DNA of 64,000 nt from assembly GCF_036226365.1 (NCBI RefSeq), contig NZ_CP108462.1, forward strand, positions 124,001-188,000. The letters are read 5' to 3'. Below are positions 23,495-32,016 of the stretch, piece by piece (position 1 is the first letter of the stretch; every line of letters starts with the position of its first letter). The stretch is from Streptomyces sp. NBC_01262. Its GTDB lineage: Bacteria; Actinomycetota; Actinomycetes; Streptomycetales; Streptomycetaceae. A model generated the notes under the pieces. That model was not told the DNA's origin. It searched no databases and worked only from the letters and a program-made list of their open reading frames with translations. The position numbers were made by a program, and so were the translations under genes.

Positions 23495-25663
23495 CTAGTT
23501 GAATGTGGTGCGGTGCACGGTGCCGTCGACGCCGCGGTAGACCGCGTCGACTCCCCCGTTCGCACCCGCGACGGCTCCGAGCGCTCCGTCGAACGCGGCG
23601 CTGGGGAACTCCTGCCGCTTCGACCAGCCCTGCCAGGCACCCGCCTCGTACCGCTGCTGCCAGAGGGTGTAGTCGCCGGCCCGCGCGTACAGGAGCACCC
23701 GGTCGCCGACGGTGACGAGCGTGGGGCTGCCGCTGACCGTGCCGCCGAGCGCGCTCCACTGCGACCACTGGCCCGAGGTGTCCCGGGAGAGGGTCCAGAT
23801 GTCGTCCGACGCGGTCCGCACGGCGACATGCACCCGGCCGGTGGAGTCGACCGCCGCGGACGGTCTGCCGTACGTCACTCGGCCGTCGGGGGTGCCGAGC
23901 GAGGACCAGGCGGAGGACGGGCCGCGCTGTACGATCCGGCCTTCGCCGTCACGTGCGACGAGCGTCCAGTGGCCGGGGTCGGTGAACGCCACCGACGGCG
24001 CGTCGCTGATCCACCCGCCCAGGCTCTGCCAGGCGCCCCAGTGGCCGCCCTGGTAGACCCGCCGGTAGGCGCGGGAGTCGGCGCCGCGCACGAAGACGTC
24101 GATACGGCCGTCGGCGGAGGCGTGGGCGGCTGGCTGGCCGAGGATGCCGCCCTTCACCGGACCGCCGAGGTCCCGGGTGCGCGGTGCGCCGCTGCCGGTG
24201 TCGGTGTGCTGGACCAGCGTGCCGTGGGGCCCGCGCAGGAAGGTGTTCACGGTGTCGCCGGAGCGCGCGACCGCGGGGTCGGCGGTGGTCCGCTCCCCCA
24301 GCCCGGTGCCGGGCAGGGCGTCCGCGCCGGTGAGTTCGAGGAACGCGGTTCCGTGGGCGGGCACTTCGACCGTGTAGGAGTCGTTGTGGACGCCGCGGTC
24401 GGCGCGGGCGCGCAGGTCGCGCACGGCGACGGGTCCGCCGAGGGCGGTGTCGGCGAAGCGTACGGTGCGCTGCGCCGGCTTTTCGGACCGGTTGAGCAGG
24501 ACGACCGCGCGCTTGCCCCGGCCCGAGAGGACCTTGCTGTACACGTCGCCGGTGTCGTCGGCGGCGATCCGGACGCCCTGGATGCCGAGGGGGTCCTGGT
24601 CGACGGCGATGATCTCAGGGTTGCGCAGGGTGGCGACCATCGACGCGTTCAGGGTGCGCGGGTCGGAGCCGAGAACGAGCGGGGAGGCCATCTCGGCCCA
24701 CATCACGAACTGGGTGGTGGACTCCTCCTCGGTCAGCTCCGGTGTGCCGTCGGACATCGGGCGCATGGGGATGAGGTAGTCGGGGTCGTTCCAGTGACCG
24801 GGGCCCTGTGCCTCGGGGTGCCAGGCGTTGGCGTCCATGTTGCGCAGGATGTTGGGCCACTCGCCCGGGGTCGGCGTGCCCCAGGCGATGTCGGTGCCGG
24901 TGCGCCAGGAGTCGGCGATGGCCGGGGCGTAGACGAACGTGTTGTGGGCGTCCTGCTCGGGGGTGTGGGGCAGGCCCCAGTCGTCGGTGAGCGGATTGCA
25001 CAGGTTGAGCAGCATGCGACGGCCGGACTTCGCGACCGCGTCGCTGAGTTCCTTGAACGCGGGGCCCGGGTCGAGCTTCGCGCCGATGCCGCAGAGGAAG
25101 TCGGCCTTGATGGCGTCGATCTTCCAGTCGGCGAACTGCCGTGCGTCGGCGTCGTAATAGCCGCGGCTGCCCAGTCCGCAGCTCTTCCCGCCGTCGTAGG
25201 TGCCGGCGTCGGTGTAGATGCCCGCGCGCAGGCCGCGCTGGTGCAGATACGACACGAGGGCGGGGATGCCGGAGGGGAAGCGCTCGGGGTTGGCGGCCAA
25301 CCGGCCCTGCGCGTCACGGGGGTTGTCGGCCTGCCAGCCGCCGTCGAGCCAGACGATGTCGTAGCCGCTGTCCCGCAGGCCGCTGCTGACCAGCTTGTCG
25401 GCGACGGAGCGTACCTCCTTCTCGGTGGGCGCTCCCAGGCCGTAGTAGGTGTTCCAGCCCATGTAGGGGGTGGGGGCGAGTCCGCTGTCGTAGAAGGCGG
25501 GCGCGCCCTGGTCCTGCGAGGCGGAAGCGGAGGTGGAAGCGGTGGCGGAGGCGGTGGCGGAGGGTGCCGCGGCCGCCGCGACGACCGCCATGACGGCGGC
25601 GGCGACGCCACGGCGGGTGAGGCGGCGCGGTCCTGGCCTCGGTGCGGGTGCTTGCGAAGTCAC
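23495..25663 (-). CDS. Secreted GH27 alpha-galactosidase with C-terminal PLL-like beta-propeller
   Basis: A 722-residue exported enzyme. Residues 1-~48 are a signal peptide with an Ala/Ser/Thr-rich tail. The GH27 barrel follows: PTPYMGWNTYYGLGAPTEKE, then YDIVWLDGGWQADNPRDAQG, KIDAIKADFLCG with nucleophile Asp188, and GHWNDPDYLIPM with acid/base Asp293. Its C-terminal beta-sandwich ends near residue 440. Residues ~450-722 are repeats such as GHWGAWQSLGGWISDAPSVA and GQWSQWSALGGTVSGSPTLV, typical of PLL/sialidase-like sugar-binding propellers. It would liberate galactose or trim galactosides outside the cell; first gene of the long minus-strand operon. Confidence 0.92.
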   Translation of the reverse strand: MTSQAPAPRPGPRRLTRRGVAAAVMAVVAAAAAPSATASATASTSASASQDQGAPAFYDSGLAPTPYMGWNTYYGLGAPTEKEVRSVADKLVSSGLRDSGYDIVWLDGGWQADNPRDAQGRLAANPERFPSGIPALVSYLHQRGLRAGIYTDAGTYDGGKSCGLGSRGYYDADARQFADWKIDAIKADFLCGIGAKLDPGPAFKELSDAVAKSGRRMLLNLCNPLTDDWGLPHTPEQDAHNTFVYAPAIADSWRTGTDIAWGTPTPGEWPNILRNMDANAWHPEAQGPGHWNDPDYLIPMRPMSDGTPELTEEESTTQFVMWAEMASPLVLGSDPRTLNASMVATLRNPEIIAVDQDPLGIQGVRIAADDTGDVYSKVLSGRGKRAVVLLNRSEKPAQRTVRFADTALGGPVAVRDLRARADRGVHNDSYTVEVPAHGTAFLELTGADALPGTGLGERTTADPAVARSGDTVNTFLRGPHGTLVQHTDTGSGAPRTRDLGGPVKGGILGQPAAHASADGRIDVFVRGADSRAYRRVYQGGHWGAWQSLGGWISDAPSVAFTDPGHWTLVARDGEGRIVQRGPSSAWSSLGTPDGRVTYGRPSAAVDSTGRVHVAVRTASDDIWTLSRDTSGQWSQWSALGGTVSGSPTLVTVGDRVLLYARAGDYTLWQQRYEAGAWQGWSKRQEFPSAAFDGALGAVAGANGGVDAVYRGVDGTVHRTTFN

Positions 25664-25744
25664 GTGCCACTCCCGGAGGTTGGGAAGCAGTAGGGACGTG
25701 ACGCGGGCCGCACTGGACCGGGGGCCCCGGCGTCACGGCGACGA

Positions 25745-25800
25745 CTCTGGACCGCGGCCGAAACTCTGTCAATATTAATTACTAATTTACTAGAAGAGGC
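25745..25800 (-). promoter_or_regulatory. Candidate promoter of the galactoside operon with AT-rich upstream element
   Basis: On the minus strand TTGACA (25773-25768) is followed 17 bases later by CAGAGT (25750-25745), a possible -35/-10 pair reading toward the GH27 gene. Immediately upstream is an AT-rich tract at 25772-25793 (TAGTAAATTAGTAATTAATA on the minus strand) containing a repeated TAGTAA. It is the most AT-rich spot in the neighbourhood and could be an UP element or an operator. Confidence 0.5.
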
Positions 25801-25822
25801 CACCCGACATCCGCCGGAAACC

Positions 25823-25888
25823 TTGACAGGGTGCGTGCGCAGGGGCAGTGTTCGGCAACGTTGTCATGGGCGTTGGCAACGTTGTCAT
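25823..25888 (+). promoter_or_regulatory. Promoter with two tandem LacI-type operators before the GH2 gene
   Basis: TTGACA (25823-25828), a 17-base spacer and CAGTGT (25846-25851) form a good promoter. Directly downstream, GGCAACGTTGTCAT occurs twice exactly (25854-25867 and 25875-25888), each copy nearly palindromic around a central CG as in LacI/GalR operators. The copies are 21 bp apart, two helical turns, so two dimers would sit on the same face over the transcription start. Confidence 0.75.
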
Positions 25889-25910
25889 CCCGTGATCGGA
25901 GCCAAGGTTC

Positions 25911-28900
25911 ATGTCGAATCAGTCCTCCCCTCCTTCCCGGCGTGCCGTTCTGTCCGCCGGGTCCACCCTCCTCGCCGGATTCGGCGTCGGCATGGCCCTG
26001 CCCTCAGTGGCCGCCGCGGCCGCAGCGGGTCAGCCGGGCACGACTTCCGGCCACGGTGAACTCGCGGCGAACCGCCCGGTGTCGGTGTCGTCCACCGACT
26101 ACGCCCCCACCCCGGCCGCGTTCGCCGTCGACGGCCTGACCGGCGTCGGCGTGAAGAACTCGGGCTGGCGTGCCGCGGCCGGCGACCCCCAGTGGATCTG
26201 CGTCGACCTCCAGGCGCTGTGCGAGGTGGAATCGCTGCGGCTCACCTTCGAGGCCACCCTCGACGATCCCCCGTACGTCGACTCGACCAGCGGCAACCCG
26301 CGCCTGGACACCACCGGCCAGGAGATCCTGTCCAGTTGTGCGACCGACTTCGTCGTCGAGACCTCCCGCGACAACCGCACCTGGGCGGCCGCGTTCCGTA
26401 CCGGCTCGGGCAGGGGCGGGGTGATGGAGATCCCGTTCGACAAGCCCGTCACTGCCCGCTGGGTGCGCATGACCGTCAACAAGCGGTCCAACGCGAACCC
26501 CGTGGGGCTCAACGGTCTCCAGGTGTACGGCACCTGCCGCATCGCGCGGCCGTCCGTCACCGGCTGGACCGACTGGGGCACCCACCACGGCACGCCGCAG
26601 GCGCTGAAGGCCGGCCCGGACGGCGCCGTGCCGCTGGAGTCCGGCTGGGACCTGACGATGGACGACTGGGCGGGCGAGGACGGCGCCGAGCTGTCCCGTC
26701 CGTCGGTGGACACCAGCAGGTGGCTGCCCGCGACGGTCCCCGGCACGGTCCTCACCTCCCTCGTGGAGCGCGGTCACCTGCCCGATCCCGTGGCCGGGCT
26801 CAACAACCTGCACATCCCCGAGGCTCTCTCGCGCCACTCCTGGTGGTACCGCCGCGCGTTCAGGCTGCCGGGGGGCCTGCGCACGGGAACCGGCCGGCAC
26901 GTCTGGCTGGAGTTCGACGGCGTCAACCACCAGGCCGAGGTCTGGCTCAACGGCTCCGAGGTGGGCACCGTCACGAGCCCGTTCGCCCGGGGTGCCTTCG
27001 ACGTGACGAAGCTGCTCACGGACGGCGACCAGGCCCTCGCCGTGAAGATCAGCCCGATGCCGGTGCCCGGCAGCCCGGGTGACAAGGGCCCGTCGGGTCT
27101 TGCCTTCGTCGACGCCGGCGCGAACACCATGAACCGCAACTCGCCCACGTATCTGGCTTCTTCGGGCTGGGACTGGATGCCCGCGGTACGGGACCGGGCG
27201 GCCGGCATCTGGAACCACGTACGGCTGCGCTCCACCGGCGCGGCCGTGATCGGCGACCCGCGTGTGGAGTCCCGGCTCCCCGACCTGCCGGACACCCGGA
27301 CGGCCGAGCTGACGGTCACTGTGCCGGTGCGCAACGCCGACGCGGACAGCAGGCGTATCACCGTCTCCGCCGCCTTCGGCGACGTGCGCGTGACCAGGAC
27401 GGTCACGGTCCCCGGCGGGCAGAGCGCCGATGTCGTGTTCAGCCCGGCGGACTATCCCCGACTCCGGCTGCGCGACCCGAGGTTGTGGTGGCCCAACGGC
27501 TACGGCGAGGCGGCGCTGCACCGGCTGACACTGGCCGCGACGGTCGACGGTCAGGAGAGCGACCGGCGCACCACGCGGTTCGGCATCCGCCAGTTCGGCT
27601 ACGAGTACCAGGTCCCGCTGGTCTTCCGGACGGGCAGCGACGCGTACGCGCAGACGGTGGACTTCCCCCGGCTGAAGGCCCGTTACGTGCGCGTCGCCTG
27701 CCACACCCGGGCCACGGACTGGGGTTCCTCCCTGTGGGGCCTGAGTGTCGCCGACAGCGCGGCGCCCGACACCGACCTCGCTCTGCACAGGCCTGCCACC
27801 GCCTCCACGGTCGACACCGACTCCAACGGCGCCGGCAACGTCACGGACGACGACCCCGGCACCCGCTGGTCCTCCGCGTTCGAGGACGAGCAGTGGGTCC
27901 AGGTCGACCTGGGCTCCTCCCTCCCGTTCGACCGTGTGATCCTCACCTGGGAGCAGGCGTACGCGAAGACGTACACGGTTCAGGTGTCGGACGACGGCGA
28001 GAAGTGGACCGACGCGAAGGCCGTGGACAACACGGCGGTTCCGCTGCCGTTTCACACCTCGGGCGCGGCGAGCCTGCAGAACGTGGACTTCGACGCGCGG
28101 ACCGCGCGCTACGTGCGGGTGTTCTGCCACACGCGGGCCAGCAGCTGGGGTTCGTCGATGTGGGGCCTGTCCGTCGTGGACAGCACCGCCGGCGGCACCG
28201 ACCTCGCCCTGCGCAAGAACGCCACCGCGTCCTCCGTCGAGCAGGACTCCAACGGGCCGGCGAACGCCGTCGACGGCAACCCCGACACCCGGTGGTCCTC
28301 GGCCTACGAGGACGAGCAGTGGATCCAGGTCGACCTCGGTTCGCCGGTCCGGTTCGACCGGGTGGCGATCACCTGGGAACAGGCGTACGCGCGGACGTTC
28401 ACCATCCAGGTGTCGGACGACGGCGAGAAGTGGACGGACGTCACCTCCGTCGACAACTCCGTCGAGCCGCTCAAGATCAGCGTCAACGGCGTCCGCGTCT
28501 TCTGCCGCGGCGGCAACTGGGGCTGGGACGAACTGCTGCGCCGGATGCCCGCCGAGCGGATGGACGCGGCCGTGCGGATGCACCGCGACATGAACTTCAC
28601 CATGATCCGCAACTGGGTCGGGTGCAGCAACCGCGAGGAGTTCTTCGCCAGTTGTGACGAGCACGGCCTGCTCGTGTGGAACGACTTCCCCAACGCCTGG
28701 GGGATGGACCCGCCCGACCACCAACTGTTCCTCGACGCCGCGCAGGACACCGTGCGGCGCTACCGCATCCACCCCTGCGTCGTGGTGTGGTGCGGCGCCA
28801 ACGAGGGCAACCCGCCCGGACCGGTCGACGAGGGCATGCGCAAGGCGGTGCGGGCCGAAGCGCCGGACGTGCTGTACCAGAACAACTCGGCAGGCGGCAT

Positions 28901-29996
28901 CGTCACCGGTGGCGGTCCCTACGGCTGGGTGGAGCCGGAGAAGTACTACTCGCCGGAGACCTACGGCAGCGGCAGTTTCGGCTTCCACACGGAAATAGGC
29001 ATGCCCGTCCTCCCGACGGCTCCGACCATGCGCCGGCTCGTCGGCGGCGAGCCCGAGTGGCCCGTGGGCGGCGCCTGGTACCACCACGACTGGAGCACCC
29101 GGGGGAACCAGGCCCCTCACAACTACATGGCGGCCGTCGAGGCACGGCTCGGCCCGGCCAAGGACCTCGACGACTTCTGCCGCAAGGCGCAGTTCGTCAA
29201 CTACGAGAACTTCCGGGCCATGTTCGAGGCCTGGAACGCGAAGCTGTGGGACGACGCCACCGGTCTGATGCTGTGGATGTCCCACCCCGCCTGGTACAGC
29301 ACCGTCTGGCAGACGTACGACTACGACTTCGACGTCAACGGCGCCTACTACGGCGCCCGCAAGGCGGCCGAGGCCCTGCACGTCCAGGCCGACCCGCGGG
29401 ACGGCCTGGTCATCGCGGTCAACCACACCCCGAACCGGGTCAGCCGCGCCACGGTGACCGCGACCTTCCTCGACCTGTCCGGGCGTGAAGTGGCCGCGCA
29501 GCAGCGGACGTCCGTCGACATCGCTCCTTCGGCCACGGCGGACGCGTTCACCGCAGGCTGGACGGACGACCTCCCGGACTTCCATCTGCTGCGGCTGCGC
29601 CTGAAGGACTCCAACGGCACCTTGCTGACCGAGAACACCTACTGGCGCCACCGCGACGCCCAGGCCATGCAGGCGCTGAACCGCGCCGACCGGACCAGAC
29701 TGTCGGCCGAGGTCACCGGCACGAACCGCTCCGGCAGCCGCGCCGAACTCACCGCCCGACTGCGCAACAAGGGCGGGGCGGTCGCGGCGATGGTGCGCCT
29801 CTCGCTCGTCGACTCGGTGAGTGGTGAGCGGGTGCTCCCAACCCTGTACAGCGACAATTACCTGTGGCTGCTTCCCGGGGAGTCCCGCACGCTCACACTG
29901 TCCTGGCCTGCGGAGGCGCTCCACTCGGGCAAGCCGAAGCTGCGGGCGGAGGCCTACAACGCGCCAATGGTGTCCGCGGTCGTCGCACAGCACTGA
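25911..29996 (+). CDS. Secreted GH2 glycosidase with an N-terminal discoidin region and a tandem discoidin-like insertion inside the GH2 fold
   Basis: A 1361-residue exported enzyme with a Tat-type signal (SRRAVLSAGSTLLAGFGVGM). Residues ~50-205 form a discoidin-like domain ending in WVRMTVNKRSNANPVGLNGL. From ~225 a GH2 enzyme of the mannosidase / exo-beta-D-glucosaminidase type begins: sugar-binding domain (SWWYRRAFRLPGGLRTGT), immunoglobulin-like domain, and barrel. WCGANEGNPPG holds acid/base Glu965 and HTEIGMPVLP nucleophile Glu1028. Between FGYEYQVPL and KISVNGVRVFCRGGNWGWDE two 142-residue tandem units are inserted (571-712 and 713-854). Substrate is uncertain; it is divergent from the galactoside operon and behind LacI-type operators. 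Confidence 0.85.
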   Translation: MSNQSSPPSRRAVLSAGSTLLAGFGVGMALPSVAAAAAAGQPGTTSGHGELAANRPVSVSSTDYAPTPAAFAVDGLTGVGVKNSGWRAAAGDPQWICVDLQALCEVESLRLTFEATLDDPPYVDSTSGNPRLDTTGQEILSSCATDFVVETSRDNRTWAAAFRTGSGRGGVMEIPFDKPVTARWVRMTVNKRSNANPVGLNGLQVYGTCRIARPSVTGWTDWGTHHGTPQALKAGPDGAVPLESGWDLTMDDWAGEDGAELSRPSVDTSRWLPATVPGTVLTSLVERGHLPDPVAGLNNLHIPEALSRHSWWYRRAFRLPGGLRTGTGRHVWLEFDGVNHQAEVWLNGSEVGTVTSPFARGAFDVTKLLTDGDQALAVKISPMPVPGSPGDKGPSGLAFVDAGANTMNRNSPTYLASSGWDWMPAVRDRAAGIWNHVRLRSTGAAVIGDPRVESRLPDLPDTRTAELTVTVPVRNADADSRRITVSAAFGDVRVTRTVTVPGGQSADVVFSPADYPRLRLRDPRLWWPNGYGEAALHRLTLAATVDGQESDRRTTRFGIRQFGYEYQVPLVFRTGSDAYAQTVDFPRLKARYVRVACHTRATDWGSSLWGLSVADSAAPDTDLALHRPATASTVDTDSNGAGNVTDDDPGTRWSSAFEDEQWVQVDLGSSLPFDRVILTWEQAYAKTYTVQVSDDGEKWTDAKAVDNTAVPLPFHTSGAASLQNVDFDARTARYVRVFCHTRASSWGSSMWGLSVVDSTAGGTDLALRKNATASSVEQDSNGPANAVDGNPDTRWSSAYEDEQWIQVDLGSPVRFDRVAITWEQAYARTFTIQVSDDGEKWTDVTSVDNSVEPLKISVNGVRVFCRGGNWGWDELLRRMPAERMDAAVRMHRDMNFTMIRNWVGCSNREEFFASCDEHGLLVWNDFPNAWGMDPPDHQLFLDAAQDTVRRYRIHPCVVVWCGANEGNPPGPVDEGMRKAVRAEAPDVLYQNNSAGGIVTGGGPYGWVEPEKYYSPETYGSGSFGFHTEIGMPVLPTAPTMRRLVGGEPEWPVGGAWYHHDWSTRGNQAPHNYMAAVEARLGPAKDLDDFCRKAQFVNYENFRAMFEAWNAKLWDDATGLMLWMSHPAWYSTVWQTYDYDFDVNGAYYGARKAAEALHVQADPRDGLVIAVNHTPNRVSRATVTATFLDLSGREVAAQQRTSVDIAPSATADAFTAGWTDDLPDFHLLRLRLKDSNGTLLTENTYWRHRDAQAMQALNRADRTRLSAEVTGTNRSGSRAELTARLRNKGGAVAAMVRLSLVDSVSGERVLPTLYSDNYLWLLPGESRTLTLSWPAEALHSGKPKLRAEAYNAPMVSAVVAQH
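27621..28472 (+). repeat. Tandem 2 x 426-bp coding repeat inside the GH2 gene
   Basis: Two units of exactly 142 codons (27621-28046 and 28047-28472). Both contain RYVRV.CHTRA..WGSS.WGL, then DSNG, TRWSSA.EDEQW.QVDLGS, and TWEQAYA with QVSDDGEKWTD, and both end in PL. Each unit begins with the last strands of a discoidin fold and ends with its first strands, so it is a permuted unit. Confidence 0.85.
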
Positions 29997-30156
29997 CCCA
30001 CCTGGCTCGTGGCTGCCCCGCGGCTCCGCACTGGACCAGGGCACCCGTGCCGACAGGTGTCACGGTCGTGGGCCGAGTAGGACCCACGCCGGGGTTCCGG
30101 AGCGCAGGGTCACCCTGACACGGGCGTATTCCTCGACGCCGTGCACGTTGTTGGGC

Positions 30157-31083
30157 TCAGCCGGCGTCGGCGACCAGCCTGGTCAGCCGCTCGACGGTGT
30201 GGGGGTCCGCGGGGAGCAGCACCTGCAGCCGGGTCGTCGAGCCGGGCGCGACCCAGGTGTTGGAGACAGTGAAGGTCATCCGACCAACCGCCGGGTTGTC
30301 GATCTGGCGCAGCACGCCGGCGTCGACACCGCGGACGGAGTGCCGGTCCCACAGTCCGGCGAACTCCGACGACTCCGCGCGCAGCCGCGAAACCAGCGCC
30401 TTCCATCGGCCGTCGTCGACGTGCTCGGCCATTGCGACGCGCAGGTTCGCGACCTGGCGAGCCGCGGCCTGCTCCCAGTCGACGACGCGCTCGCGCCAGC
30501 GAGGCTCGGCGAAGGTGAGCCAGACGCAGTTGCGCTGTGCGACCGGCACCTCGTCGAGGTCGGTGATCAGCAGGCGCATCGCGCTGTTGTAGGCGAGCAG
30601 GTCGAACTTGCCGTTCTGGACGCAGGCGGGGTAAGGGTCGAGCTTGTCCAGCACGGCGTGCAACTCCTCGCTCACGGCGTTGCACTTTGCGACCACCGCG
30701 TTGTCCGCGGCGCCGGCGATCCGGTAGAGGTGGTGGCGCTCGTCCTGGTCCAGGCGCAGCGTGCGGGCGAGCGCGTTGAGCACCTGGGGCGAGGGGTGCA
30801 CGTCGCGGGCCTGTTCCAGGGCCGTGTACCAGGTGACGCTCATCCCGGCGAGCTGAGCGACCTCTTCCCTGCGCAGACCGGGGGTGCGCCGCCGAGTGGT
30901 CGCCACGAGACCGAGCTCGCTCGGCGACAGGCGCTCGCGCCGACTGCGCAGGAAGACGGCGAGCTCTCGGCGCCGGACAGACGCGCCGTCGGAGTCGCCG
31001 CGGCCCCCGGGACCGATGGCACTGCCAGAACCGGGCGACGGGTCGGCCGGCTCCTCGGGCCGCAGCACGGTGTACACAACCAT
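30157..31083 (-). CDS. XRE-family regulator with MmyB-like ligand-binding domain
   Basis: About 308 residues from the ATG at 31083 (10 more residues are possible from 31113). A flexible N-terminus precedes the XRE HTH: RRRELAVFLRSRRERLSPSE, RRRTPGLRREEVAQLAGMSV with TWYTALEQARDVHPS. The MmyB ligand domain follows with NGKFDLLAYNSAMRLLI, VWLTFAEPRWRERVVDWEQA and SVRGVDAGVLRQIDNPAVGR. Such regulators are usually divergent from an SDR oxidoreductase that they control, as here. It is a full-length counterpart of the truncated MmyB-type fragment at 5055-5561. Confidence 0.88.
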   Translation of the reverse strand: MVVYTVLRPEEPADPSPGSGSAIGPGGRGDSDGASVRRRELAVFLRSRRERLSPSELGLVATTRRRTPGLRREEVAQLAGMSVTWYTALEQARDVHPSPQVLNALARTLRLDQDERHHLYRIAGAADNAVVAKCNAVSEELHAVLDKLDPYPACVQNGKFDLLAYNSAMRLLITDLDEVPVAQRNCVWLTFAEPRWRERVVDWEQAAARQVANLRVAMAEHVDDGRWKALVSRLRAESSEFAGLWDRHSVRGVDAGVLRQIDNPAVGRMTFTVSNTWVAPGSTTRLQVLLPADPHTVERLTRLVADAG

Positions 31084-31217
31084 CAGGTTCCTCCGCAGGC
31101 CAGCCAGCCCCACTCAGTCGTGAAACTAGCATCAGCAGTGACTTGATACCGGTCTTGGAGCCCGAAACGATGCGGCCATCGGCCTTGTGCACCCTGCTCT
31201 GAAGGAGCCCTCCTACC

Positions 31218-31913
31218 GTGTCCGACGTTGCGTCCCCCTCACCCCATCCCGCCGACGCGCGCCACCTGCTCGTGATCGGTGCCGGCCCCGGCATCGGCGC
31301 CGCCACCGCCCGTCGCTTCGCCCGCGACGGCTACCGGGTCACCCTGGCCGCCCGGCACCGCGACAAGCTCGAGGAGCTCGCCGCCGACCTGCACCCCATC
31401 GGGGCCGAGGTGGCCATCATGCGCGTCGACGCGGCCGACCCCGGGCAGCTGCGCAAGGCGTTGACCTCGCTCTACGCGGCCCCGAACCCGCCCGGCGTCG
31501 TGCTGTACAACGTCGCCCAGCTGACGCCCGACGACCTCCTGTCGGCCGCGCCCGAGGACCTGCTGGGCTCCTACACCGTCAACGTCGTCGGCGCGGTGGT
31601 CGCCGCCCAGGCCGCGGTGCCGGCCATGCGAGCCTCCGGCGGCGGCACGTTGCTGTTCACCGGTGGCGGTCTGGCCGACCAGCCGCACCCGAGCCTCGCC
31701 ACGTTGTCCCTGGGCAAGCTGGGCCTGCGCGGGGTCGCGAACCTGCTGGGCATCCAGCTGGCCGACGACGGCATCCGGGTCCTCACCCTCACGGTCAACG
31801 GGATGGTCCAGCCAGGCACCCCGTTCGACCCCGAGCACATCGCCGAGCGGTACCGGCGTGCGATCGACGAAGCCAAGCCGGGTTTCGTCGACGAGCACTT
31901 CAACGGGGCCTGA
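31218..31913 (+). CDS. SDR family NAD(P)-dependent oxidoreductase
   Basis: A 231-residue short-chain dehydrogenase starting at GTG 31218 after AAGGAG. HLLVIGAGPGIGAATARRFA is the cofactor loop and VVLYNVAQLTPDDLL the NNAG region variant. The usual catalytic serine and YxxxK are altered: GGGTLLFTGGGLADQPHPSL then ATLSLGKLGLRGVANLL, where Ser-Leu-Gly-Lys stands in place of Tyr-x-x-x-Lys. It belongs to the shorter, atypical SDR group whose activity is uncertain. The divergent MmyB-type regulator is the likely repressor, acting in the ~130-base gap between the two starts. Confidence 0.82.
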   Translation: MSDVASPSPHPADARHLLVIGAGPGIGAATARRFARDGYRVTLAARHRDKLEELAADLHPIGAEVAIMRVDAADPGQLRKALTSLYAAPNPPGVVLYNVAQLTPDDLLSAAPEDLLGSYTVNVVGAVVAAQAAVPAMRASGGGTLLFTGGGLADQPHPSLATLSLGKLGLRGVANLLGIQLADDGIRVLTLTVNGMVQPGTPFDPEHIAERYRRAIDEAKPGFVDEHFNGA

Positions 31914-32016
31914 GCCGACGCCATCCGTACGAGAGGAACAGCACGTGCTCTTGTGATCGAGTGCGGTACCCCTCGCGGCCTCACGATCCAGGCCGGCGGC
32001 CTGTCTGCGCGCCCTC

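Noticed and set aside
23300..25693. A 797-codon plus-strand frame opposite GH27
   Set aside because: Antisense shadow of the GH27 alpha-galactosidase; no recognisable protein texture.
26004..30044. A 1346-codon open frame on the minus strand opposite the GH2 gene
   Set aside because: It is antisense to a clear secreted GH2 enzyme, has low-complexity Val/Gly/Arg composition and no domains; very GC-rich coding DNA gives long antisense open frames.
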